A DNA stretch of 8,279 nucleotides from Nitriliruptorales bacterium (GCA_007126835.1 SLAO01000025.1:1-8279); one strand, 5' to 3'; positions 1 to 6,745 are shown, counted from the stretch's first letter. Program-made: numbers and translations. The notes: generated from the sequence alone by a model not told the origin.

Positions 1-1980
1 AACGAGTACGCGGCCAAGGACATCACCGTACTCGAAGGTCTCGAGGCGGTCCGCAAGCGGCCCGGCATGTACATCGGATCGACGGGCCCCCGCGGGTTGC
101 ACCACCTCCTCTACGAGGTCGTCGACAACGCCGTGGACGAGGCCATGGCCGGCCGCTGCCGGCGCATCGACATCACGTTGCTGGCAGACGGCGGCGCCCG
201 CGTCGCTGACGACGGCCGGGGCATCCCCGTCGACGAGCACTCGGGCATGCAGCGCTCGGCGCTGGAGGTCGTGCTCACGGTGCTGCACGCCGGCGGAAAG
301 TTCGACAGCAAGTCCTATGCGGTCTCAGGCGGCCTGCACGGCGTTGGCGTGTCGGTCGTCAACGCGCTGTCGGCTCGTCTCGAGGCCGAGGTGCGGCGCG
401 ACGGGCGCATCTGGCGGCAGACCTACGAGCGTGGGGTTCCCCAGAGCGACGTCATCGACGCTGGGCCGGCGCCCGACGCTCACGGGGAGCACTCCCCGGC
501 GACCGGCACGGTCCTCACGTTCTGGCCCGACATGGAGATCTTCGAGTCCGGCGATTTCAACTGGGACACGCTCACGACCCGGTTCCGCGAGACGGCGTTC
601 TTGACGGCCGGGCTGGAGATCTCCCTGGTCGACGAGCGTCCCAGCGACGGCAATGGCCAACGTGCCGTCACCTACCGCTACGACGGTGGCCTGCGCGACT
701 TCGTCGGCCACCTCAACGAGGGTCGAGAGCCGCTGCACGACGAGATCATCCACTTCGCTGCCGAGGAGACCGCGGACAACGGTCCACAAGAGGTCGAGAT
801 CGCCCTGCAGTGGAACCAGAGCTACCACGACTCCATCCACACCTTCGCCAACACCATCAACACCCACGAGGGCGGCACGCACGAGGAGGGGTTCAAGAAG
901 GCGCTGACCAGCGTCATCAACCGTGTGGCCCGCGAGGCGGGACAGTTGAAGGCCACCGGCAGGGACAAGGAGCTGACCCTGACGGGTGAGGACATCCGCG
1001 AGGGCCTCACCGCCATCGTGTCGGTCAAGCTCGCCGATCCCCAGTTCGAGGGGCAGACCAAGACCAAGCTCGGCAACACCGAGGTCCGCAGCCTTGTCGA
1101 GCGCACCTGCTACGAGCAACTGCGCACGTGGTGCGAGGAGCACCCGGCCGAGGCCCGCGTCATCGTCGCCAAGGCCATCCAGGGCGCACGCGCGCGGATG
1201 GCCGCCCGACAGGCTCGCGAGCTCACCCGCCGCAAGGGCTTCCTCGACACTGGGGCGTTACCGGGCAAGCTGGCCGACTGCCAGTCCAACGACCCTGGCG
1301 ATTCGGAACTGTTCGTCGTCGAGGGGGACAGCGCCGGCGGCTCGTCGAAGATGGCCCGTGACCGGGCGACCCAGGCGATCTTGCCGATCCGCGGCAAGAT
1401 CCTCAACGTCGAGAAGGCACGTCTGAGCAAGATCCTCGAGAACCGCGAGATCCAGGCGCTGATCACCGCGATCGGCACGGGCATCGGCGACGACTTCGAC
1501 CTCACCAAGGCGCGCTACCACAAGATCGTGATGCTGATGGACGCCGACGTCGACGGGGCGCACATCCGCACCCTTGTGCTGACGTTCTTGTTCCGGCACA
1601 TGAAGGAGCTCATCGACGCCGGGTTCGTGTACATCGCCCAGCCGCCGCTGTACCAGATCCAACCGGCGGGCTCGAAGAACAAGGAGAAGATTCGCTACGC
1701 GTTCAGCGACGCTGAACGGGACCACGTCGTCGCGCAGATGCGCGAGGGCGACCCTGGCAAGAAGCTGTCGATCGGACGGTTCAAGGGCCTTGGCGAGATG
1801 GACGCCGAGCAGCTGTGGGAGACGACGATGGATCCCCAAAGCCGCGTGATGCTGCAGGTGGCGATGGAAGACGCCGCCACCGCCGACAAGATGTTCACGA
1901 CCTTGATGGGCGACGACGTCGAAGCGCGGCGTGACTTCATCGTGCGCAACGCCAAGGACGTCCGGTTCCTCGACGTCTGA
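1..1980 (+). CDS. gyrB: DNA gyrase subunit B, 5' end cut by the window
   Basis: ATPase and Toprim subunit of DNA gyrase, the cytoplasmic type II topoisomerase that introduces negative supercoils with GyrA. The reading frame is open from base 1, and the first visible residues (NEYAAKDITVLEGLEAVRKR) already match the family, so only a short N-terminus should be missing. The first visible ATG at 67 is internal (RPGMYIGST). Numbered from base 1, I see the GHKL ATPase motifs VVDNAVDE (about 40-47), DDGRGIP (about 70-76) and GGLHGVGVSVVNALS (about 110). QTKTKLGN (about 352-359) carries the catalytic-type lysine. The Toprim motifs are EGDSAGG (441-447) and DADVD (514-518), the metal-binding acidic residues. 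FKGLGEM lies near 594 and the C-terminus is NAKDVRFLDV, as in actinobacterial GyrB. About 659 residues are visible, without the long C-terminal insertion of E. coli GyrB. ParE is the alternative, but adjacency to gyrA and the C-terminus argue for GyrB. The stop TGA overlaps the next start by one base. Confidence 0.97.
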   Translation, partial: NEYAAKDITVLEGLEAVRKRPGMYIGSTGPRGLHHLLYEVVDNAVDEAMAGRCRRIDITLLADGGARVADDGRGIPVDEHSGMQRSALEVVLTVLHAGGKFDSKSYAVSGGLHGVGVSVVNALSARLEAEVRRDGRIWRQTYERGVPQSDVIDAGPAPDAHGEHSPATGTVLTFWPDMEIFESGDFNWDTLTTRFRETAFLTAGLEISLVDERPSDGNGQRAVTYRYDGGLRDFVGHLNEGREPLHDEIIHFAAEETADNGPQEVEIALQWNQSYHDSIHTFANTINTHEGGTHEEGFKKALTSVINRVAREAGQLKATGRDKELTLTGEDIREGLTAIVSVKLADPQFEGQTKTKLGNTEVRSLVERTCYEQLRTWCEEHPAEARVIVAKAIQGARARMAARQARELTRRKGFLDTGALPGKLADCQSNDPGDSELFVVEGDSAGGSSKMARDRATQAILPIRGKILNVEKARLSKILENREIQALITAIGTGIGDDFDLTKARYHKIVMLMDADVDGAHIRTLVLTFLFRHMKELIDAGFVYIAQPPLYQIQPAGSKNKEKIRYAFSDAERDHVVAQMREGDPGKKLSIGRFKGLGEMDAEQLWETTMDPQSRVMLQVAMEDAATADKMFTTLMGDDVEARRDFIVRNAKDVRFLDV

Positions 1981-2999
1981 TGCCTCCACGAGCTTACCGG
2001 ACCGGCAGCGCGGTGCTCGCCGCGATGCTGGTGCTGTCGATGCTGGTCGGCTGCACCGACGATGAGGACGACGCCGCAGCCGAGGGCGAACCTGCCGTCA
2101 CCGCGGAGCTCGACGATCTCGTGTCCCTGACGATCTACCTGCGCACCGGAGGGTCGCCCGAGGACCTCCTCGAGCCCGTGACCCGCGAGGTGCCAATCGG
2201 CGACGACCTGCCCCGGCGTGCGGTGCAGCTCCTCCTCGACGGGCCCGAGGGCGACGACGAGGAGGACCTCGAGTCGGCCTGGCCGGAGGGCACCGAGTTA
2301 AACGCCGTCAACGTCAGCGGGGGCACGGCCACCGTCGACTTCTCCGGCGAGGTGCTTGCCGACCCCCCCGAGCCCCAGCGCGCTCCGCACATGGAGGCCC
2401 TGGCCCTGGCGTCGCTGGCCAACACGCTCACCGAGTTCCCAGCTGTCGAGCAGGTCAAGGTCACCATCGATGGGGAGGACGTCGGCAGTGAGAGCGTCGA
2501 GGAGTTCTGGGGCGGGTGGGGCCTGCCCGAGCGCCTCGCGCGCGACGTGACGCTGGTCACCGACAAGTCCGAGGAGGGCCCGCCTGCGCTCGAGGACTTC
2601 GCCACCGACGGCCAGTCCGTGGGCGGCAGCGAAGCCGACCCGGTGGTGGTGCGCAGCATCCGGGTCCGTGACCGGATCACCTACGTCCGGGTCGTGGTCG
2701 AGCTCGCCGACGCCGACGAGCCCGACTCCTCCGCGCCCGACTTCCCCCGGACGTACTCCCGCAGTGACCCGGGAGAGGTGGCGCTGGAGGTCACCGGCGT
2801 CGACGAGGTGGAGGACTCCGCGGTGCCCTCCGACCTCGGCGAGCAGCTCGAGCCGCTGTTCACCGGCTTCGAGCTCGGTGAGGGGCGGCGCCCCGGCAGC
2901 ATGAAGCTCACCCTGCGTCCCGCGAGTTCCCAGCACCACCGCGTGTACCTCCACACCTCCACCAGGCCGAGCCGCATCGTGCTCGACGTCAAGAAGTGA
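1980..2999 (+). CDS. GerMN and AMIN-like domain lipoprotein between gyrB and gyrA
   Basis: Predicted exported lipoprotein of 339 residues. The N-terminus has basic residues (R4, R7), a hydrophobic stretch (about 11-23) and a lipobox LVGC with Cys25 as the lipidation site. A very acidic linker (DDEDD) follows. Residues about 48-168 fit the GerMN fold: the strand LTIYLRTGG, a helix RRAVQLLLDGP, then GGTATVDFSGEV and a final strand VEQVKVTIDGE. Residues about 223-338 look like an AMIN-type beta domain ending PSRIVLDVKK. GerMN and AMIN domains are linked to spore germination and cell-wall proteins, so a role at the outer membrane face or wall is inferred; the actual function is unknown. The ATG shares its A with the gyrB stop (TGATG) and has no Shine-Dalgarno at the right distance, so translation is probably coupled to gyrB. 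The gene lies 9 bases before gyrA, so it should be co-transcribed with gyrase. LpqB-type lipoproteins also carry GerMN, but they are longer and normally sit by mtrAB. Confidence 0.87.
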   Translation: MPPRAYRTGSAVLAAMLVLSMLVGCTDDEDDAAAEGEPAVTAELDDLVSLTIYLRTGGSPEDLLEPVTREVPIGDDLPRRAVQLLLDGPEGDDEEDLESAWPEGTELNAVNVSGGTATVDFSGEVLADPPEPQRAPHMEALALASLANTLTEFPAVEQVKVTIDGEDVGSESVEEFWGGWGLPERLARDVTLVTDKSEEGPPALEDFATDGQSVGGSEADPVVVRSIRVRDRITYVRVVVELADADEPDSSAPDFPRTYSRSDPGEVALEVTGVDEVEDSAVPSDLGEQLEPLFTGFELGEGRRPGSMKLTLRPASSQHHRVYLHTSTRPSRIVLDVKK

Positions 3000-3008
3000 T
3001 GCCCTGAT

Positions 3009-5555
3009 ATGAGCGACGAGCAGCCACCGCAGACCCCTGACCTGCCCGACCTCCCACCGGTTCCGGACCCGGATTCGCCGCTGGCCGACGTCGGGCTGCG
3101 CGTCGAGCCGGTCGACATCGAAGACGAGCTGTCGAGCTCGTACCTCGACTACGCGATGAGCGTGATCGTCGGGCGGGCCCTTCCGGGCGTACGCGACGGT
3201 CTCAAGCCCGTCCACCGGCGGATTTTGTTCGCGATGTACGAAGGCGGGCTGCGGGCGGGGACCCACTACCGCAAGGCGGCGTCGGCGGTCGGCGACGTCA
3301 TGAAGAAGTACCACCCCCACGGCGATACCGCGATCTACGACGCCCTCGTGCGCATGGGCCAGGACTGGGCGATCCGCTACCCGCTGATCGACGGGCACGG
3401 CAACTTCGGCTCCATCGACGGCGACCCTCCCGCGGCGATGCGTTACACCGAGGCGCGCCTGTCGCAGATCGCCATGGAGCTGCTGCGCGACATCGACGAG
3501 GAGACCGTCGATTTCGTCGAGAACTACGACGGGGAGGAGGAAGAGCCGGTCGTTCTGCCCAGCAGGTTCCCGAACCTGCTGGTCAACGGCTCGGCGGGCA
3601 TCGCCGTGGGGATGGCCACCAACGCGCCGCCCCACAACCTCGTCGAGATGTCCAACGCGGTGCTGACCCAGCTGTACAACCCCGACATCACCCTCGCCGA
3701 GCTCATGGAGATCGTGCCGGGCCCGGACTTTCCCACCGGCGCGGAGGTCCTTGGCACCGAGGGCATCCGGGCGGCATACGAGACCGGGCGCGGCTCGATC
3801 CGCATGCGTGCGGTCACCGAGGTCGAGGAGACCCCCAAGGGCGAGCGGATCATCGTCACCGAGCTGCCCTACCAGGTCAACAAGGCGAACCTGGCGATGA
3901 AGATCGCCGACCTCGTCAAGGAAAAGCGAATCACCGGGATCCGTGACCTGCGCGACGAGTCCAAGCGCGACATCCGCCTGGTGATCGACCTCAAGCGCGA
4001 CGCCAACGCGCAGGTGGTCTTGAACCAGCTGTACAAGATGACCCAGCTGCAGGACTCGTTCGGTGTCATCAACCTCGCGCTCGTCGACGGGGTCCCGCGC
4101 ACGTTGGACCTCAAGGACACGATCGCCGAGTACATCGGCCACCAGGTCCAGATCATCACCCGGCGGACCCAGTACCGGCTGCGCAAGGCCGAGGAGCGCG
4201 CTCACGTGCTCGAGGGCCTGATCATCGCCCTGGACAACCTCGACGAGGTCATCGCGCTGATCCGCAGCGCGCCGTCGGCCGACGAGGCCATGGGCGGGCT
4301 GCAGTCGCGCTTCGAGCTGACCGAGGTGCAGGCCCGCGCGATCCTCGACATGCAGCTGCGCCGGCTCGCGCAGCTCGAGCGCCAGCGGATCACCGACGAG
4401 TACAACGAGCTGTCCGAGCGCATCGCCGACCTGCGCGACATCCTCGCCCGCCCGGAGCGCATCCGCGAGATCATCGCCACCGAGCTCGCCGAGATCCGCG
4501 ACAAGTACGGCGACGCGCGGCGCACGCGCATTCTGCCCGGCGGAGGCGATTTCGAGGACGAGGACCTCATCCCCGTCGAGGATGTGGTCCTGACCCTCAC
4601 GCGGGCGGGGTACGTCAAGCGCACCCGGGCCAGCGAGTACCGCACGCAGCGCCGTGGTGGCAAGGGCGTGTCGGGCACGACGTTGAAGGCCGACGACATC
4701 GTCCGCGACCTGTTCGTCACCACCACACATCACTGGCTGCTGTTCTTCACCAACCAGGGGCGGGTCTACCGGGTCAAGACCTGGCGGATCCCCGAGAAGT
4801 CGCGGACGGCGCGGGGTGTCTACGTCGCCAACGTCGAGGGCCTGACGCTACAGCCCGACGAGAAGATCGCCGCGGTCCTCCAGCTGCGTGACCTGTCGGC
4901 CAACGGCGACCGGTTCCTGGTGTTCTCCACCCGCGAGGGCATGGTCAAGCGCACACCGCTGGCGGCGTATGACTCGCCGCGTCAGGTGCTGATCGCGATC
5001 AACCTGCGCGAGGGGGACGAGCTGATCGGCGTCCAGCTGACCGGTGGGGACGACGAGCTCGTGCTCGTCAGCCGCAAGGGCATGGCGATCCGCTTCCACG
5101 AGGCCGACGCCCGCTCGATGGGCCGGGACACCTCGGGCGTGCGGGGCATGGCGCTGGACGCCAACGATGAGGTGCTGGCGATGGCCAGCTGCTTCGAGGA
5201 TGGCCAGCTGCTGGTGGTTACCGAGGAGGGCTACGGCAAGCGTACGCCGCTCGAGCGCTACCCGATGCAGAAGCGCGGCGGCAAGGGCGTCAAGACCGCG
5301 CAGCTGACCGACGCTCGCGGTGGCCTGGTCGGCGCGCTGGTCGCCGCCTACGAACAAGACATCTTCGTGGTCACCGACACGGGTACGGTGATCCGCATGG
5401 ACGTCAAGGACATCCGGCCGACGGGCCGGGCGACGCAGGGAGTGCGGATCATGACACCATCCGAGGGCGCCAAGGTCGCCGCGGTCGCTCCGGTGATGGA
5501 CGAGGAGGCCGTCGAGGACGCCGTCGCGGCCAGCGGCGATGCCCCGTTGACCTAG
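3009..5555 (+). CDS. gyrA: DNA gyrase subunit A
   Basis: Breakage-reunion subunit of DNA gyrase, 848 residues, the normal length. After a Pro/Asp-rich N-terminal tail (about 1-25), the winged-helix core starts at about 35 with DELSSSYLDYAMSVIVGRALP. The quinolone-determining region HPHGDTAIYDALVRM covers about 102-116. Thr107 and Asp111 correspond to E. coli Ser83 and Asp87. The catalytic tyrosine is Tyr146 in AAMRYTEAR (E. coli Tyr122). The coiled-coil and tower region runs to about 500. The C-terminal beta-pinwheel begins at about 525 and carries the GyrA box QRRGGKG (547-553), which separates gyrase from ParC, plus a second related QKRGGKG (754-760). The ATG at 3009 follows the lipoprotein stop by 9 bases. 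Upstream there is only a weak purine run (AAGAAG, 2991-2996), so coupling to the upstream gene is likely. The tail ends in an acidic, low-complexity stretch (DEEAVEDAVAASGD). Confidence 0.98.
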   Translation: MSDEQPPQTPDLPDLPPVPDPDSPLADVGLRVEPVDIEDELSSSYLDYAMSVIVGRALPGVRDGLKPVHRRILFAMYEGGLRAGTHYRKAASAVGDVMKKYHPHGDTAIYDALVRMGQDWAIRYPLIDGHGNFGSIDGDPPAAMRYTEARLSQIAMELLRDIDEETVDFVENYDGEEEEPVVLPSRFPNLLVNGSAGIAVGMATNAPPHNLVEMSNAVLTQLYNPDITLAELMEIVPGPDFPTGAEVLGTEGIRAAYETGRGSIRMRAVTEVEETPKGERIIVTELPYQVNKANLAMKIADLVKEKRITGIRDLRDESKRDIRLVIDLKRDANAQVVLNQLYKMTQLQDSFGVINLALVDGVPRTLDLKDTIAEYIGHQVQIITRRTQYRLRKAEERAHVLEGLIIALDNLDEVIALIRSAPSADEAMGGLQSRFELTEVQARAILDMQLRRLAQLERQRITDEYNELSERIADLRDILARPERIREIIATELAEIRDKYGDARRTRILPGGGDFEDEDLIPVEDVVLTLTRAGYVKRTRASEYRTQRRGGKGVSGTTLKADDIVRDLFVTTTHHWLLFFTNQGRVYRVKTWRIPEKSRTARGVYVANVEGLTLQPDEKIAAVLQLRDLSANGDRFLVFSTREGMVKRTPLAAYDSPRQVLIAINLREGDELIGVQLTGGDDELVLVSRKGMAIRFHEADARSMGRDTSGVRGMALDANDEVLAMASCFEDGQLLVVTEEGYGKRTPLERYPMQKRGGKGVKTAQLTDARGGLVGALVAAYEQDIFVVTDTGTVIRMDVKDIRPTGRATQGVRIMTPSEGAKVAAVAPVMDEEAVEDAVAASGDAPLT

Positions 5556-5568
5556 ACTCACCACAACG

Positions 5569-5991
5569 ATGAGCGACGACCAACCTGCTGTCACGCGGAC
5601 CGCCGCGGCTCCGCGTCCCTCCCGCGCGGCCCCGCGCCCGCAGCGCAAGGGTGCCCGCCGCAGGACCACGGTGCGCAAGGTGGACCCGTGGTCCGTCCTG
5701 AAGCTCAGTTTGATCTTCTATCTCTGCGTCTTGGTGGTGGTGATGCTCGGGCTGGGGGTCTTCTGGGTGACCGTCGACCGGCTCGGGGTCATCGCGACGC
5801 TGCTGGGCTTCCTCGAGGAGTTGCAGTTCAACGTCGAGATCAACCCCGGCAACCTGTTCCGTGCCGCGTTCCTCGTCGGGCTGCTCAACGTGATCTTGTG
5901 GAGCGGGATCAACGTGTTCGCGGCATTGCTGTACAACCTGGTCGCCGACGTCATCGGCGGCCTGCGCATCACGCTGCTCGACGAGGAGTGA
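5569..5991 (+). CDS. DUF3566 two-TM membrane protein (Rv0007-like)
   Basis: Membrane protein of 140 residues and unknown function, matching the actinobacterial DUF3566 family by architecture and position. Residues 1-37 form a disordered, strongly basic, Pro/Ala/Arg-rich cytoplasmic tail, here shorter than in many relatives. TM1 is about 44-67 (LKLSLIFYLCVLVVVMLGLGVFW). An extracytoplasmic loop with LLGFLEELQFN follows, and TM2 is about 97-122, ending in LYNLVADVIGGLRITL, a typical C-terminal block for the family. It starts 13 bases after the gyrA stop and is followed by tRNA-Ile, the same order as Rv0007 after gyrA in M. tuberculosis. The start has no Shine-Dalgarno. A TAGACT hexamer overlaps the gyrA stop at 5553-5558, 10 bases before the ATG. 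It could be a -10 box giving a very short leader, but read-through from gyrA is the simpler source of mRNA. Family identity is from recognition, not a search. Confidence 0.9.
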   Translation: MSDDQPAVTRTAAAPRPSRAAPRPQRKGARRRTTVRKVDPWSVLKLSLIFYLCVLVVVMLGLGVFWVTVDRLGVIATLLGFLEELQFNVEINPGNLFRAAFLVGLLNVILWSGINVFAALLYNLVADVIGGLRITLLDEE

Positions 5992-6039
5992 CCACGCTGG
6001 CGGCTGGTGGCGCCATATGCGACGGTGGGGGGCAGTCGG

Positions 6040-6045
6040 TAGACT
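6040..6045 (+). promoter_or_regulatory. Possible -10 box (TAGACT) for tRNA-Ile
   Basis: TAGACT fits the TAnnnT -10 consensus. Transcription would start near 6052, about 9 bases before the mature 5' end of tRNA-Ile, a usual distance. I find no convincing -35 at 16-18 bases (the bases there read ATGCGA), so the call rests on the -10 hexamer and its placement. The same hexamer occurs at 5553-5558 before the DUF3566 gene. Confidence 0.35.
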
Positions 6046-6060
6046 TCCGGGTTGCTACGA

Positions 6061-6134
<74 letters not shown>

Positions 6135-6155
6135 CTCGCACGGTCGAATCGCAAT

Positions 6156-6160
6156 GGAGG
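6156..6160 (+). promoter_or_regulatory. Ribosome binding site of the DLW-39-like gene
   Basis: GGAGG lies 5 bases before the ATG at 6166. An in-frame ATG at 6154 would add four residues (MEAS), but it overlaps this site and has no Shine-Dalgarno of its own, so the site decides for the 6166 start. It is the strongest ribosome binding site in the window; the gyrase-operon genes lack one. Confidence 0.8.
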
Positions 6161-6165
6161 CCTCG

Positions 6166-6282
6166 ATGCGCAAGCTCGTCTTATTGCTCCTCGCCGCAGC
6201 AGGGGCCGTGGCCTATCTGATGAAGATGCAGCGTGAACGCGAGCTCGACGAGGCGATCTGGGAAGAGCCGCGCGGCTTGTAG
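6166..6282 (+). CDS. Small single-TM protein, DLW-39 family-like
   Basis: A 38-residue ORF: an N-terminal basic MRK, one hydrophobic helix (about residues 4-18, LVLLLLAAAGAVAYL), then a charged, soluble-looking helix with MQRERELDEAIWEEPRGL. Size, the single N-terminal TM, the conserved-looking acidic residue plus Trp (DEAIW), and location by the gyrA-side tRNA-Ile all fit the actinobacterial DLW-39 family, tiny membrane proteins of unknown function named for length and an Asp-Leu-Trp motif. Here the motif reads A-I-W rather than D-L-W, so membership is probable, not certain. The start at 6166 is supported by GGAGG five bases upstream. The gene sits between the Ile and Ala tRNA genes. A large GC palindrome begins 14 bases after the stop and could end its transcript. 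Confidence 0.75.
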   Translation: MRKLVLLLLAAAGAVAYLMKMQRERELDEAIWEEPRGL

Positions 6283-6296
6283 CCGTGGCGTTGGCG

Positions 6297-6320
6297 CCCG
6301 GCGCCGGCGCCGGCGCCGGG
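6297..6320 (+). terminator. 24-base perfect palindrome, possible terminator
   Basis: CCC, three tandem GGCGCC units and GGG form a self-complementary 24-base block, all G and C. A further GGCGCC overlaps its left edge at 6293-6298. It lies 14 bases after the stop of the small membrane protein gene, where an intrinsic terminator is expected, but no T-run follows. GC-only hairpins without a U-tract are often suggested as terminators in actinobacteria. It could instead be a slippage-prone hexamer repeat with no role. Confidence 0.45.
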
Positions 6321-6396
6321 ATGGCGCGTTGGCGGCGTTGTGCCGGTGGCGCGGCGGTCGCGTGGCGCAGTGCCTGGCCGCGGGGTGACGCCGGGG

Positions 6397-6402
6397 TAGG
6401 GT
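6397..6402 (+). promoter_or_regulatory. Possible -10 box (TAGGGT) upstream of tRNA-Ala
   Basis: TAGGGT fits the TAnnnT pattern common in high-GC actinobacteria. A start seven bases on falls at G6410, giving a leader of about 79 bases before tRNA-Ala. No clear -35 is visible 16-19 bases upstream. I find no better promoter closer to the tRNA: the TTGACT hexamers at 6419 and 6436 have no fitting -10 after them. Confidence 0.3.
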
Positions 6403-6413
6403 TTCGGCCGTGT

Positions 6414-6444
6414 GGTGCTTGACTGCGTGCGGTGCTTGACTGCG
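6414..6444 (+). repeat. Tandem 14-base direct repeat before tRNA-Ala
   Basis: GGTGCTTGACTGCG occurs at 6414-6427 and again, identical, at 6431-6444, separated by TGC (17-base period). Each copy contains TTGACT, which resembles a -35 hexamer. The pair lies 44 bases before tRNA-Ala. It may be a regulatory site, a duplicated promoter element or a chance short duplication. Confidence 0.6.
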
Positions 6445-6488
6445 GCCGGACGACAGGGCTGCGTTCAGCCGGCCGTGACACCCAGGAA

Positions 6489-6564
6489 GGGCCCTTAGCT
6501 CAGTTGGAAGAGCGCCGCCTTTGCAAGGCGGAGGTCGCCGGTTCGATCCCGGCAGGGTCCACCA
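6489..6564 (+). tRNA. alaT: tRNA-Ala(TGC)
   Basis: Acceptor stem GGGCCCT (6489-6495) with AGGGTCC (6554-6560). The third pair is G3:U70, the main identity element for alanine charging. The discriminator is A6561 and an encoded CCA follows (6562-6564). The anticodon stem CCGCC/GGCGG encloses TTTGCAA, with TGC at 6522-6524. The T-arm is CGCCGG-TTCGATC-CCGGC in form. It reads GCN alanine codons. It follows tRNA-Ile and the small DLW-39-like gene. This tRNA-Ile/tRNA-Ala pair downstream of gyrA matches M. tuberculosis ileT-alaT. No rRNA gene is in the window, so the pair is not in an rRNA spacer here. Confidence 0.98.
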
Positions 6565-6638
6565 ACGCCCGACGCGGTGTGTCCAGACCGCCCCGGGGCA
6601 GGGATACCCGATATGCCCGGATGATGCCTTCTGCACGG

Positions 6639-6672
6639 CCGGGCCTCCACGGTGGTGGCTTGCGAGGCCCGG
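6639..6672. repeat. 8-bp inverted repeat in the tRNA-Ala/tpl spacer
   Basis: CCGGGCCT (6639-6646) pairs perfectly with AGGCCCGG (6665-6672) around an 18-base loop. The loop contains a small CCAC/GTGG complement of its own. It lies 75 bases after tRNA-Ala and 17 bases before the long hairpin. It could help end the tRNA transcript. Short GC-rich repeats of this size also arise by chance in such DNA. Confidence 0.4.
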
Positions 6673-6689
6673 GATAAATCGGTGTAATC

Positions 6690-6745
6690 CGGATGCGACT
6701 GGTACATCTGCACGAACTCTCGTGCAGATGTACCAGTCGCGTCCG
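6690..6745. terminator. Long near-perfect hairpin, possible bidirectional terminator
   Basis: Arms 6690-6715 and 6720-6745 are 26 bases each with a 4-base loop (ACTC, 6716-6719). The inner 21 pairs are perfect (GCGACTGG...CTGCACGA with its complement). Next comes one T/G position (a G-U pair in plus-strand RNA, an A/C mismatch in minus-strand RNA), then four more pairs. The hairpin lies between two convergent units, 125 bases after tRNA-Ala and 105 bases beyond the tpl stop, so terminating both is the simplest role. There is no clean T-run on either side: the plus side has GTCCTGTTCTGT soon after, the minus side a fairly AT-rich stretch. The arms are longer and less GC-biased than usual for a terminator, so a dispersed palindromic element or MITE-like remnant is also possible. 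Confidence 0.55.

Noticed and set aside
325..1143. 272-codon minus-strand frame opposite gyrB, and a similar one at 1258-1989
   Set aside because: Both are shadows of gyrB. GyrB motifs are complete on the plus strand, and no ribosome binding site or domain supports the antisense frames.
2298..4733. 811-codon open frame on the minus strand
   Set aside because: It lies antisense to the lipoprotein gene and gyrA. The translation is low-complexity (rich in V, L, G, D, R and H) with no recognisable domain, as expected for the complement of GC-rich coding DNA with few stop codons.
6414..6444. CRISPR-like array
   Set aside because: Only two 14-base copies with a 3-base gap; far too short and few for repeats and spacers.
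6561..6745. Integration (att) site at the tRNA-Ala 3' end
   Set aside because: I find no repeat of the tRNA 3' end in the spacer and no integrase gene. The hairpin arms do not resemble the tRNA sequence.
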